From Nostoc sp. CHAB 5844 (GTDB taxonomy: Bacteria; Cyanobacteriota; Cyanobacteriia; Cyanobacteriales; Nostocaceae): 64,000 nucleotides of DNA. Numbering within the stretch: the stretch's first letter is position 1; every line of letters begins with the position of its first letter. The position numbers were made by a program, and so were the translations under genes. The notes under the pieces were generated by a model, which saw nothing but the letters and a program-made list of their open reading frames with translations, was not told the origin of the DNA and made no database searches. The stretch covers positions 60,646 to 124,645 of the forward strand of contig NZ_JAIVFW010000016.1 of NCBI RefSeq assembly GCF_020829595.1. Direction: 5' to 3'. Of the stretch, positions 55,272 through 63,999 are shown piece after piece.

Positions 55272-55910
55272 CTAACGCACGGAACGATATTGAATAAAAT
55301 CTTTCAATAACCATATCAGCGCAATACTAGTCACTACCCCGTAGCCAAGCGCACCGAAAATAGCTCCAAAGTAACTTGCTACATTTGGGCTGAATGAACC
55401 CATTGCTGCTAGTCTGACCATGAATTCCAAAGGGCTTTTGACTGCTCCTCCCAATGCACTAGCGAGTATCCACCAGCTTGCATAGTTAATGTGACGGCGC
55501 AGCACTAACCATTGGCAAAAGCCAATGATGAGCCATTCTAAGAACCTGACAGCAGAACGAGTCCAAAGTATTTGTATTTCTACAGTCTCTGCTCCTATCG
55601 CCAGTTCCCCTTCGGGAAACATGATTACAATCCATTGCCCAATATCAACTATATGAATCAGATAAAAGGCTACTATCCAACCCCCGGCACTGAGAAATAT
55701 CCATCCTCCTATTGAACGCAGGTAACGCTGCAATACTAACCACTGAGCAATTGCAAACCCAGTTTCTAACCAAAAAGAAAACTCTTCTAAGAATTCGCTA
55801 TAAATATTGGCAACTATCCACAGCCCAGCTAAAGATAAGTTAGAAAGTAAATACTTTTTCCCGTTAGTGGGCTTATTCGATTTAGGTTTTTGGGATTGAA
55901 TTAGCCACAT
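55272..55910 (-). CDS. Multi-spanning membrane protein in the lasso operon
   Basis: A 212-residue protein with about six hydrophobic segments, and two similar blocks (AQWLVLQRYLRSIGGWI and CQWLVLRRHINYASWWI). This duplicated QWLVLRR pattern occurs in a cyanobacterial family of unknown function. It lies 12 bp before the cyclase gene in the same operon. It could aid export, immunity or assembly at the membrane; none is shown. Confidence 0.75.
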   Translation of the reverse strand: MWLIQSQKPKSNKPTNGKKYLLSNLSLAGLWIVANIYSEFLEEFSFWLETGFAIAQWLVLQRYLRSIGGWIFLSAGGWIVAFYLIHIVDIGQWIVIMFPEGELAIGAETVEIQILWTRSAVRFLEWLIIGFCQWLVLRRHINYASWWILASALGGAVKSPLEFMVRLAAMGSFSPNVASYFGAIFGALGYGVVTSIALIWLLKDFIQYRSVR

Positions 55911-56053
55911 TTTTGAGGATCAATTCAGTCAGAATTGAATTTAAAAAACTTACATTTCAAAAGTAAGACTAATATGTAAAATTCAGTCTTTTTAGTTCTT
56001 AAGGCTTGCTTAACTTCGATTCTTAAGCTTTAAAATACTCTTTATAACCTACC

Positions 56054-56488
56054 TCATTCAAAAGATGGCATTGGAGTATATTTCTCAAGGTCTTTTAAAT
56101 ATCCAAGAACAATTTGCCCTTGAACTTCCACCCAAGCATGAGCTTCAAACTTCCCTGCTGCACTTTTAGCTACACCAATACGAAGTTCAGATGAGTAACC
56201 ATGCCAACTCATTAGCGTCTGTGTTGTTAAAGCACGCGCCAGACACTTTGCACCACCGGGAGTATAGCGACTGCTGCGATTTACTGCTTCAACAATTTGA
56301 CTTACAGATGGGGAAAATTTTTGTACTCTTAAAAGCTGCATTTGATTGATGCTTGCTAACATCTGCTTTAGGGTTGGAAATGGCAACAACCATAGACCCA
56401 ATCTGACTAATCCCAATAAAATAAAAGTATTGAACAGAAGTTTTCTTTCAGCAGACGTTAGGAGCAACAGCTTACGCCACTGCTTCAT
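56054..56488 (-). CDS. Lasso peptide leader peptidase (B2, transglutaminase-like)
   Basis: A 144-residue protein with a hydrophobic N-terminal segment (about 19-40) and the transglutaminase-like peptidase core: C82 (GGAKCLARALTTQTL) and H117 (KFEAHAWVEV), the expected Cys-His pair, with Asp or Glu downstream. It removes the leader after the conserved Thr plus one residue. Overlaps the B1 gene by 17 bp, typical of a split B protein. Confidence 0.9.
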   Translation of the reverse strand: MKQWRKLLLLTSAERKLLFNTFILLGLVRLGLWLLPFPTLKQMLASINQMQLLRVQKFSPSVSQIVEAVNRSSRYTPGGAKCLARALTTQTLMSWHGYSSELRIGVAKSAAGKFEAHAWVEVQGQIVLGYLKDLEKYTPMPSFE

Positions 56489-56777
56489 TTTTCACCTCAA
56501 TTAATCCTTCTATTGCTAATTCTTGGAGTAATGCTAGTATGTCATGCTGGCATTGCTCAGGCTCAACTGCATACTTCGCTAAAATAGCATTCTGAATTTC
56601 AGCGAAAGTTTGGGGTTGTTGGATAAGCTCCCAAATAATAGCAGCTACAGAATTGAGACCATAATATATACCAGATGTTGTGTCGAGAATGACTGTCTCT
56701 GTATCTAGGTTAGAAGATATCTGTCTCTTAGATGCTACTAAAATTGAAGATTCTGAAATAGCGAAATTTGAACTCAT
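56472..56777 (-). CDS. PqqD-like RiPP recognition element protein (B1) of the lasso cluster
   Basis: A 101-residue PqqD-family protein (winged-helix RRE fold): VILDTTSGIYYGLNSVAAII and WELIQQPQTFAEIQNAIL. It binds the leader peptide and delivers it to the B2 peptidase. First gene of the operon; the promoter must lie in 56778-57538. Length typical. Confidence 0.9.
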   Translation of the reverse strand: MSSNFAISESSILVASKRQISSNLDTETVILDTTSGIYYGLNSVAAIIWELIQQPQTFAEIQNAILAKYAVEPEQCQHDILALLQELAIEGLIEVKNEAVA

Positions 56778-57538
56778 AAAATGAAATTATGATAGGAATT
56801 TTGTCAAGTCATCCTAGATCATGGAAGTGCTTAAAATAGTTCCATGATTTAGTATGAAAGATGTTAATTGATTTGTTGATTAGCATACTACGTGATATCT
56901 GAGTACTATTACTTTGATTACAGTAAATCTTTACAAAAAATTTAAATTTTTGTTCAACATTAATCAAAAAACGCTATTTTTACACACAACAAACAATTCA
57001 AACTTTATTTAATCTTTAATTATTTATAGAAAAAAAATTCGAGAGCATTTTTTAAAGTAAGTGAGAGAATTGATATTGTATTTCATCCATTTTTCAACGG
57101 TAGACTGTAGCTTCTGCGGAACAGATAGTAACCATTATAATTTAATTTTATTAATATAACTTAACTTTTATTCATGACTCTGGATAATAAGAATTGAATC
57201 AAATTTCTGGCATTTAATTTAATGAAGGTTTGTGGAAAATAAAAATCTCCGATTATATTGCACTCCAAATAGAACAAATGTTGAAATAATCAATTAAATT
57301 ATCACTTTATTATTTAAAGTATTAAATTGTAACTAATATAAATTTATTTTTACTTGAGCAATCTTGTTAATTAATTTAGCCTTTTTATACAGACATTATA
57401 GACATAAATATGGAACTTATGTCTAATTATTAGAGTTGAAAATCTTGAATTATTATAGTAACTTTGCAAACATCAAAATTAGATTAGACAAGACATAAGT
57501 TAAACAGTCTAATCTTTGAAAATAACGGAGCAAAGCTA
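56778..57538. promoter_or_regulatory. Divergent AT-rich intergenic region between the lasso operon and the Gly/Tyr-rich peptide gene
   Basis: 761 bp. Near the plus-strand gene, AGATTAGAC (57481-57489) and GTCTAATCT (57507-57515) form an inverted repeat, and AGACATAA (57400-57407)/TTATGTCT (57417-57424) another; a third AGACATAAGT copy lies at 57491-57500. The rest is A/T-rich. No gene seen. These could be operators for one regulator; unproven. Confidence 0.5.
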
Positions 57539-57793
57539 ATGACAAATCTCACAATTAATGGATTAAATATTATCGGTTATGACCTGTTTCACGATTCTGA
57601 AAGTTTTCTTGATGGACTAACTAGCCAGGAAATACTTTCTCTTGAAGGAGGTTTTTACTTTACATTTTATGGGTTTGGCTTCAACTCTAAGTTTGGCTCT
57701 TATAACGACTACTATGGTTATGGTGGCTATGGTAGCTACGGTAGTTTTAGTGGTTACGGTGGCTATGGTTTTGGACATAATTACTTCTTTTAA
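57539..57793 (+). CDS. Double-glycine-leader peptide precursor with Gly/Tyr/Phe-rich core
   Basis: An 84-residue peptide with a clear ribosome-binding site (GGAG). Residues 27-38 (LTSQEILSLEGG) match the bacteriocin-type double-glycine leader: L-12, E-8, I-7, L-4, G-2, G-1. The 46 residues after GG are 13 Gly, 11 Tyr and 10 Phe, with repeated GYGGYGSYGS-like units, and contain no Cys, Pro, Ala, Leu, Ile or Val. This composition fits a low-complexity self-assembling or membrane-active peptide. An intrinsic terminator follows (57820-57857). No C39 peptidase-transporter is encoded nearby, so export must use one elsewhere. I recognise no close family. Confidence 0.75.
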   Translation: MTNLTINGLNIIGYDLFHDSESFLDGLTSQEILSLEGGFYFTFYGFGFNSKFGSYNDYYGYGGYGSYGSFSGYGGYGFGHNYFF

Positions 57794-57819
57794 GTGTTAA
57801 TTAATGGTATTAATTGACT

Positions 57820-57857
57820 AGGAGAGTAATAATGGTTACTCTTCTAGCTTTTTTCTG
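57820..57857 (+). terminator. Rho-independent terminator after the Gly/Tyr-rich peptide gene
   Basis: AGGAGAGTAA (57820-57829) pairs with TTACTCTTCT (57836-57845), 10 bp with one G-U, around a 6-nt loop, and TTTTTT follows at 57849-57854. It isolates the small peptide gene from the TonB-dependent receptor gene, so the peptide is likely made from a short abundant mRNA. Confidence 0.85.
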
Positions 57858-57985
57858 GAATTTCATAAGTTTTGTAGACCAAACAACAATTTACTGGAAA
57901 TACTACAGTATGTCGTTTGACAAAATTTTGTAGTAACCGCAACAATACCCATTAGTGATTGTTGTTACTTGGTGTGAGACAAAAC

Positions 57986-60076
57986 GTGAAAAAGAATTGT
58001 TGGCTGCTAGTTGCTTTACCCAATTTACTGATGACTCTACCTGCTGGGGCTATTGATACTGAAATTAAACAGCAAGCTGGCACTATATCAACAGTAACTA
58101 CAAATATTCCTGACTTACAAGAAATTGAGTTACCTATTACCAATGCTGAATTACTAACTCAAGAAACTGTTTCTGACGAGGAAGTTAATCAAGAAACTCA
58201 GCCAGAAGAAGAAACACAACCTGCTGAAGATGCAGATATTACTATAGAAGTAATTGGAGAACAAGATAATCTATCTGGCTCTACACCTGTTTATATCATT
58301 GAGAAAGAAGAAATCCAAAAACAGGGTGCTAGTAGCGTTGCTGATGTTTTAAAAAGATTGCCTGGTTTTGCCATTAATGATGTTGGACATGGTGCAGATA
58401 TTCATACAGGCACATACTATCGCGGAGCTTCAATTAATCAGTCTGTATTTTTGATTAATGGCAGACCAATTAATAATAATGTCAACACTTATCATGGTAC
58501 AACAGATTTAAATAGCATACCTGTAGAATCAATAGAACGAGTAGAATTATCGAGTGGTGTAGCTTCTACTTTATATGGTTCCTCAGCTTTTGGTGGAGTT
58601 GTTAATATTATCACCAAAGAAGGTTATGGTAAACCTAAGCTAACTGGTAGTGTCGAGTATGGCTCATTAAGCTTAAATAATCAACAGACTAGTTTCAGCG
58701 GTTCAGTTGGTGATGCTAGATATAATTTTAGTTTTGAAAGATTTTTTTCAGATAATCGTTATCGCGTTCCATTAGGTGCAGCTAACCGTGATGCTGAAGG
58801 CTTTTTATCAAATGCAGATACAGCTACAAGTACTTATTTTGGCAACATCGGTATAGATTTAAATTCTAGAAATATTTTGAATTTAGATGTTACCAGCCTT
58901 AGCAGTCGTCGAGGATTAATTTTTTTCGGTTTCCCGCTACAAAGAGACCGTTTAGACCATGATGGCTTAAATATTGGTTTGTCTTGGAAAGCTCGTTTAG
59001 GTAATGGCGATCGCTCTAATTTAACCACTACAATTGGTTACAATCAAGACTATTTCAGTACATACGGCCCGACAGGCAACTTTTATCGTACAGGTGCATT
59101 AGATACACAACAATTATCAGCCAGAATTGATCATGAATGGCAATTAAGCCAAAACAATAAATTACGTTGGGGATTAGATTTAAAAAACACTGACTTAAAT
59201 GGTGATGTCCTGAGTACAAGTCCAAATCGTATTGCTAATAATGAAACTGAAAATAGAGCTTTATTAAACACAGCTTTATTCGCTGTCAATAGTTGGAATA
59301 TCAGCAAAAATTTTCAACTCGATTTAGGACTCAGACAAAGCTTTGATACAGAGTTTGGCAATTATCTCAATCCTAGTGTGGGCTTACGTTATGCACTCAC
59401 ACCAACAATTGCCATGCGTGGAAATTGGACTGGTGGACAACGCAACCCAGGACTAGACCAGTTATATGTTTTTGACACAGTTCATGGTTGGGAACCAAAC
59501 CCTGATTTAGAACCAGAAACAGGCTCTTCTTGGACTGCGGGAGTAGATGTTAAATTAACAGAAAATTTGACAGGACAGTTTACTTATTTCGGCAGCAGTA
59601 TAGATAATCGTCTGGGTGTGGTAGCAGGAAGATGGGCAAATATTGGGCTAGTAGATACTAATGGTTTAGAAGCAGCCTTACAACTAAAACTTAATTCTGG
59701 CTGGTCAACTTTTCTCAACTATACTTATACAGATGCCCAAATAAAAACAGGTACAGAAAGAGGCTTACAGTTGGGTTTGATTCCTTATTCTGTATTGCAA
59801 GCTGGTGTTGGGTATCAAAATTCCGGTTGGCAAGCTAATTTGTATATGACATACAACAGTGGTGCGCGTCGAGCCTTATTTAATCGACCTGGCGACCAAA
59901 TTACAGATTTTGCCCCATCGTATTTCAATTTAGATTTTAGTGGTCGCATTCCGATAGCTGGCAACTTAGGACTGACAGTTTATTTAGAAAATCTACTGGG
60001 TGAACAATACGAGCGAGTTAACCGCATCTATAGTCCTGGGTTTACTTTCCGTTTGGGGTTAAGTTCCAGTTTGTAG
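57986..60076 (+). CDS. TonB-dependent outer-membrane receptor
   Basis: From the GTG at 57986 the protein (about 696 residues) begins with a signal peptide (MKKNCWLLVALPNLLMTLPA). An acidic linker (residues about 50-80) leads to a TonB-box-like ITIEVIGEQ near residue 85, then the plug (VYIIEKEEIQKQGASSVADV ... RVELSSGVASTLYGSSAFGG) and a 22-strand barrel ending TFRLGLSSSL. There is no AMIN domain, unlike many cyanobacterial receptors. Substrate is unknown. Its position next to two peptide loci suggests uptake of a peptide or metal chelate; inference only. The upstream TTG at 57959 is less likely as start. Confidence 0.92.
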   Translation: MKKNCWLLVALPNLLMTLPAGAIDTEIKQQAGTISTVTTNIPDLQEIELPITNAELLTQETVSDEEVNQETQPEEETQPAEDADITIEVIGEQDNLSGSTPVYIIEKEEIQKQGASSVADVLKRLPGFAINDVGHGADIHTGTYYRGASINQSVFLINGRPINNNVNTYHGTTDLNSIPVESIERVELSSGVASTLYGSSAFGGVVNIITKEGYGKPKLTGSVEYGSLSLNNQQTSFSGSVGDARYNFSFERFFSDNRYRVPLGAANRDAEGFLSNADTATSTYFGNIGIDLNSRNILNLDVTSLSSRRGLIFFGFPLQRDRLDHDGLNIGLSWKARLGNGDRSNLTTTIGYNQDYFSTYGPTGNFYRTGALDTQQLSARIDHEWQLSQNNKLRWGLDLKNTDLNGDVLSTSPNRIANNETENRALLNTALFAVNSWNISKNFQLDLGLRQSFDTEFGNYLNPSVGLRYALTPTIAMRGNWTGGQRNPGLDQLYVFDTVHGWEPNPDLEPETGSSWTAGVDVKLTENLTGQFTYFGSSIDNRLGVVAGRWANIGLVDTNGLEAALQLKLNSGWSTFLNYTYTDAQIKTGTERGLQLGLIPYSVLQAGVGYQNSGWQANLYMTYNSGARRALFNRPGDQITDFAPSYFNLDFSGRIPIAGNLGLTVYLENLLGEQYERVNRIYSPGFTFRLGLSSSL

Positions 60077-60106
60077 ACATGAGATATTACGCCCAAATCA
60101 ATTAAA

Positions 60107-60412
60107 ATGGCTGATATGAAAGCCAGAATCGAAAATCAAGTATTGTTTCTTCACCACGAGGATTTGCCAGAGTTTAAAAAAGGCGGTTCAGTGGTGAGAA
60201 ATTCTTATTTTTGGGCGCTACGTTCAATTGCGGGTCGGGCTTCGCGTTATAGTGATTGGGAATATGAATTAGAAGTTTGGTTCGCACTCAAGCGAATGCT
60301 GTTGTCGTTTGCTGAGTCTGGGTATTTAGGTTACAGAGAAACTTTGTTGGAATTTCCTTTGACGATGGGGGAAATTCCTGATGTGCTGCGAGATGTGTCA
60401 ACCTGGGAGTAA
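60107..60412 (+). CDS. Conserved hypothetical protein, 101 residues
   Basis: A soluble, aromatic-rich protein (FWALRSIAGRASRYSDWEYE) starting 30 bp after the receptor stop codon, with no signal peptide. A shorter start at 60116 (MKARIENQVLF) is possible. It may be co-transcribed with the receptor. No motif recognised. Confidence 0.6.
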   Translation: MADMKARIENQVLFLHHEDLPEFKKGGSVVRNSYFWALRSIAGRASRYSDWEYELEVWFALKRMLLSFAESGYLGYRETLLEFPLTMGEIPDVLRDVSTWE

Positions 60413-60764
60413 TGTTTTAGTATTCTGTAGTATCCGGTTGTGTTGGCTGTCATTTGTTATTTGTTCTTGGTTATTGCTTATACCAATTCAAATAATATTG
60501 GTAACAAATTGATGATTTGTCAGGGCGAACAGTCGTTCGCCGCTACAGCCGCTACAATAGATAACTTTTTGCGTCAGTTTAGTTTACTTTTCTCATCATT
60601 TTTTCTGGACGAATGGATGGTAGTATTTTTGCTAATCACACTAGCAACATCCAAGTTGTCTTACTTCGTGATACCAAATGACAGTTTCTCAACTTGCTGC
60701 GTCATTTATCTGTCTGTTTGAGAAACTCTAGATTAAGAATAGTTCTAGAATGCCAAGCTTTTGT
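60413..60764. other. Intergenic region with dispersed repeat
   Basis: About 350 bp including a GGCGAAC-AGTC-GTTCGCC hairpin (60524-60541), a dispersed repeat. A 93-codon frame (60440-60721) starts at a non-ATG codon in repeat-rich sequence with no ribosome-binding site and is not called. Confidence 0.5.
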
Positions 60765-61025
60765 ATGTCTAAATCTGCAATCACAGTCACGGTAAAATTA
60801 TTCGCTGCTTATCAAGAAGCCTTTGGGGTTTCAGAATTGGCGCTGGAATTTCCGGAAGGTACATCCGTCAAAGCAGTATGCGATCGCCTGATTGTTGAAC
60901 GTCCAGAACTCGCCAAATGGCGCGACATCACTCGCTTTGGTATCAATTTGATTTTTGTTGAACCAGATACATTACTGCACAATGGTGATGAAGTTGTACT
61001 GATTCCACCTGTGAGTGGAGGGTAG
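60765..61025 (+). CDS. moaD: Molybdopterin synthase small subunit MoaD (ThiS-like)
   Basis: An 86-residue ubiquitin-fold protein starting at ATG 60765 (MSKSAITVTVKLFAAYQEAF), ending with the essential VIPPVSGG Gly-Gly tail that is thiocarboxylated. It donates sulfur to make molybdopterin. Body motif DRLIVERPELAKWRD fits MoaD. The MoaE partner is not here. An ATG at 60750 (MPSFC...) is possible but adds residues outside the conserved fold. Confidence 0.9.
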   Translation: MSKSAITVTVKLFAAYQEAFGVSELALEFPEGTSVKAVCDRLIVERPELAKWRDITRFGINLIFVEPDTLLHNGDEVVLIPPVSGG

Positions 61026-61090
61026 AAAAAAGTTAAAAAGCAAAAGTTAAAGGGCAAAAGTTAGAACTATTGCTGCGCCTGTGCGATATT

Positions 61091-62125
61091 TCAGTATTTG
61101 TCTTTGTTGGGAGATGGTTCGGGGACAATGTTGATCACTCGTTTTTGATGGTGGCGGAGAATGGTTAGTTGCGATCGCACGCCAATGCGATCGGGTGTTA
61201 AGAGTTTTTGTAAGTCGTCAGTTCTGACTAGTGATTGATGATTAAACCCAACAATTACATCTCCTTCTTGTAACCCAGCTTTTTCAGCAGGACTGTTTGG
61301 TTCAACAAACATCACAAAAATGCCTGTATCCCCCAACAATTCATGAAATAACATAATGCGGCGAGAAATTTGTACGTCTTCTCCGCCAATCCCAATATAA
61401 GCTCGTTGTATCTTGCCATGTTTCATCAACACGGGGATAACTCTTTTGGCCGTATCAATTGGAACAGCAAAACAAAGTCCTTGTGCCATCATCACTATGG
61501 CGGTATTAATTCCAATCACTTCGCCGTAGGAAGTCACCAGCGGCCCGCCGGAGTTACCAGGGTTAAGTGCAGCATCAGTTTGGATAATATTTTCGATGAC
61601 TTTACCAGATTCTGATCTAAATGAACGTCCGACGGCGCTAATTACGCCAGTGGTGACAGTAGTTTGCAAACCGTAGGGATGACCAATGGCGATCGCTACT
61701 TGTCCTACACGTAAAGATTGCGAATTACCTAACCTTGCTGCAACTAAATTTGGTGCATGAATTCTTACCACCGCTAAATCCGTATCTGGATCTTCGCCGA
61801 TTACTTCGCCTGAATAACTACGACTATCAGCCAGTGTTACCTCTATTTTGCTTGCACCATGCACTACATGGCTATTGGTCAGTATATATCCATCGGGTGT
61901 AAAAATGAACCCAGAACCATTACCACGCAATTCCCTTGGCAATTTTTGATAATAGCTGTGGCGTTCTCGGACAAATTTTTCTACATCAATATGAACAACT
62001 GCCGGGCTGACTTTTTCTACCACATTAATAACAGCTTGGGAATAGGCATCAAGTAGTTGTCCATCAGTAGTTGAAGAGCGATCGGCAAAATAATCAGGGG
62101 ATACGAATCGCGGATCTTTAGTCAT
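61091..62125 (-). CDS. Trypsin-like serine protease with PDZ domain (HtrA/Deg family)
   Basis: A 344-residue S1C protease starting at ATG 62125. Catalytic His is in LTNSHVVHGA, Asp in DTDLAVVRI, Ser in the GNSGGPLV motif; a C-terminal PDZ domain is at about 245-325. There is no convincing signal peptide or membrane anchor at this start, unlike secreted HhoA-type proteins. An earlier in-frame start at 62239 would add a non-hydrophobic 38 residues. Confidence 0.9.
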   Translation of the reverse strand: MTKDPRFVSPDYFADRSSTTDGQLLDAYSQAVINVVEKVSPAVVHIDVEKFVRERHSYYQKLPRELRGNGSGFIFTPDGYILTNSHVVHGASKIEVTLADSRSYSGEVIGEDPDTDLAVVRIHAPNLVAARLGNSQSLRVGQVAIAIGHPYGLQTTVTTGVISAVGRSFRSESGKVIENIIQTDAALNPGNSGGPLVTSYGEVIGINTAIVMMAQGLCFAVPIDTAKRVIPVLMKHGKIQRAYIGIGGEDVQISRRIMLFHELLGDTGIFVMFVEPNSPAEKAGLQEGDVIVGFNHQSLVRTDDLQKLLTPDRIGVRSQLTILRHHQKRVINIVPEPSPNKDKY

Positions 62126-62273
62126 GTCTGCTATTCCTATCGGCTCAAAATGAGGTAGGAGACAAGAAAGCCATGCTTTTTTTCCCTTGTCTCCTGTTCT
62201 TCTTCCTTGATCCTGACAAGCAAGACCAATTTTTGCCAACTAAATTTGTAAATTAATTTTTAAATCAACTTGA

Positions 62274-62798
62274 TCATTTGCCGAGGTACTGACTAGCCAT
62301 ACGAATAGCATCAGCAATGTCAACATCTCCATCCCTGTCAGAATCCAAAAAGGCACTCAATACTGAATTGCCACCAGATTGAGGATTTTGGGCGTTTGCA
62401 CCTGATTGCAGGAAATTCAGAACCACAGGCACAATTAAAGGTAGTAACTGTTGAATAGTTCCAGCATCTAAACCAGTGCGCTGAGAAACCACCTCAGCTA
62501 CCTGCTGTTGCATACCCAAAGAAAACAAAGAATCTACAGCTTGTGGATTAGGAGAAGTACCAGCATATTCATTTACCAAAGCTTGAGCTTCGGCTTCACC
62601 GCCTGTCGCTTGCTTTTCTTGTAAAGAAGAACGTACATAATTGCCTACAATTCCTAAAACAGATTGGATAGTAGAAGAATCTGCGCCAGTGCGATCGCTC
62701 AACTGTTGTACGGTGTTGATGATACCTCCCAGTTGACCTAAGCTACCTTGCTGATTGGGATTAGCCACAGCACCGAGAATTTGGTCAAACAGTCCCAT
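62274..62798 (-). CDS. DUF937 protein with C-terminal EF-hand-like loop
   Basis: A 174-residue protein: MGLFDQILGAVANPNQQGSL, then two DUF937 helical repeats (SSTIQSVLGIVGNYV; AGTIQQLLPLIVPVVLNFL), and an end with FLDSDRDGDVDIADAIRMA, an EF-hand/dockerin-type loop (DSDRDGDVDIAD) that should bind calcium. Function of DUF937 is unknown. It stands alone. Confidence 0.8.
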   Translation of the reverse strand: MGLFDQILGAVANPNQQGSLGQLGGIINTVQQLSDRTGADSSTIQSVLGIVGNYVRSSLQEKQATGGEAEAQALVNEYAGTSPNPQAVDSLFSLGMQQQVAEVVSQRTGLDAGTIQQLLPLIVPVVLNFLQSGANAQNPQSGGNSVLSAFLDSDRDGDVDIADAIRMASQYLGK

Positions 62799-63028
62799 AA
62801 ATTTTTTCTCCCTGATATCGTTTCAATAGTTTTGCAGGTTAACTGAACTGTATCGTATTAACAACCTGTCTGAAGAATTACAGTTGTTTGTTGCTGGTTT
62901 AACCGCAGGTAGAAGAACTTAACTCATGAAATCAGTAATATCAGGACAGTAGAGCTAAAAAGTGGGTATAGATTTTATCTTACCTGCTGCAAATTGTGCT
63001 GTGTTGGTGATTGGGGCAAGCAGTAATT

Positions 63029-63877
63029 ATGCGTTGGCAATTAGGTCGTCGGAGTGAAAATGTTGAAGATAGGCGGGGAATGCGAGTTTCCGCTCCCGTG
63101 GTTGGTGGCGGTATTGGCGCACTGCTGCTATCGCTGCTTGTAGCGCTATTGGGTGGTGATCCGAGAGTAATTTTAGAACAAAATAATCCACCTAGCGATC
63201 GCCCAGTCACCCAATCACCGCAGACACCAGCCCAAGACCAAATGGCTGATTTTGTATCCGTAGTGCTGGCTGATACCGAAGACACATGGAGCGAGATATT
63301 TCAACAAAGTGGTGACAGATACGTAGAGCCGAAGTTAGTACTGTATTCCGATGCGGTGGAATCTGCTTGTGGATATGCACGTTCGGCTGTTGGGCCATTT
63401 TACTGTCCGCAAGACCAAAAAGTATATATCGACTTGAGCTTTTACCGGGATTTAAAGAACCGCTACCAAGCACCAGGAGACTTTGCCCAAGCTTATGTAA
63501 TTGCTCATGAAATTGGGCATCATGTCCAGAATTTATTGGGAATTTCTGAGCAAGTGCGATCGCTGCAACAACGAGTAGATCAAGTAGAAGCAAATCAGTT
63601 ATCTGTACGCCAAGAACTGCAAGCAGATTGTTTTGCAGGAGTTTGGGCAAATCGTGCCGAGCGATCGCGCCAAATTCTGGAGACTGGTGATATCGAAGAA
63701 GCCTTAAATGCTGCCAGTAGTATTGGAGATGATCGCTTACAACAACAAGCTAGAGGTTATGTAGTCCCAGAATCTTTTACTCACGGCAGTTCAGCCCAAA
63801 GAGTACGCTGGTTTAAACGAGGGATTCAAACAGGCGATCCGCAGCAATGTAATACCTTTCAAGCAGCCAATCCTTAG
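63029..63877 (+). CDS. ypfJ: YpfJ-like neutral zinc metallopeptidase
   Basis: From ATG 63029 the 282-residue protein starts MRWQLGRRSENVEDRRGMRV with one membrane anchor (GGGIGALLLSLLVALLGG). The HExxH zinc motif is in VIAHEIGHHVQNLLG, with RQELQADCFAGVWANRAE following. The family is widespread with no firmly assigned function. An upstream TTG frame start (63011) is less likely. Confidence 0.88.
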   Translation: MRWQLGRRSENVEDRRGMRVSAPVVGGGIGALLLSLLVALLGGDPRVILEQNNPPSDRPVTQSPQTPAQDQMADFVSVVLADTEDTWSEIFQQSGDRYVEPKLVLYSDAVESACGYARSAVGPFYCPQDQKVYIDLSFYRDLKNRYQAPGDFAQAYVIAHEIGHHVQNLLGISEQVRSLQQRVDQVEANQLSVRQELQADCFAGVWANRAERSRQILETGDIEEALNAASSIGDDRLQQQARGYVVPESFTHGSSAQRVRWFKRGIQTGDPQQCNTFQAANP

Positions 63878-63899
63878 AGGATGTCTGAAAAGTAATGGG

Positions 63900-63999
63900 C
63901 GAATATAATTCGCTACTATACAAACGAAGTCCGCCTACGCGGACTAATAGAGAATTAAAGTTTTTGAACCCGCGTAGGCGGTGAGACCAGTGCTGCGGG
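63900..63999. repeat. Dispersed repeat with inverted CGCCTACGCGG arms at the window end
   Basis: GTCCGCCTACGCGGACTAAT and, later, CCCGCGTAGGCGGTGAGACC are inverted units about 40 bp apart (63931-63985). This is a common cyanobacterial intergenic repeat following the metallopeptidase gene. Confidence 0.65.

Noticed and set aside
57959..57985. TTG start for the TonB receptor
   Set aside because: The GTG at 57986 directly begins a standard signal peptide, whereas the TTG start adds nine residues without support.
60440..60721. A 93-codon plus-strand frame with hydrophobic segments before moaD
   Set aside because: Non-ATG start inside a dispersed repeat, no ribosome-binding site, and no family; hydrophobicity reflects A/T-rich sequence.
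61091..62239. Longer start for the serine protease at 62239
   Set aside because: The extra residues are not hydrophobic or conserved-looking, and the ATG at 62125 begins the recognisable family sequence.
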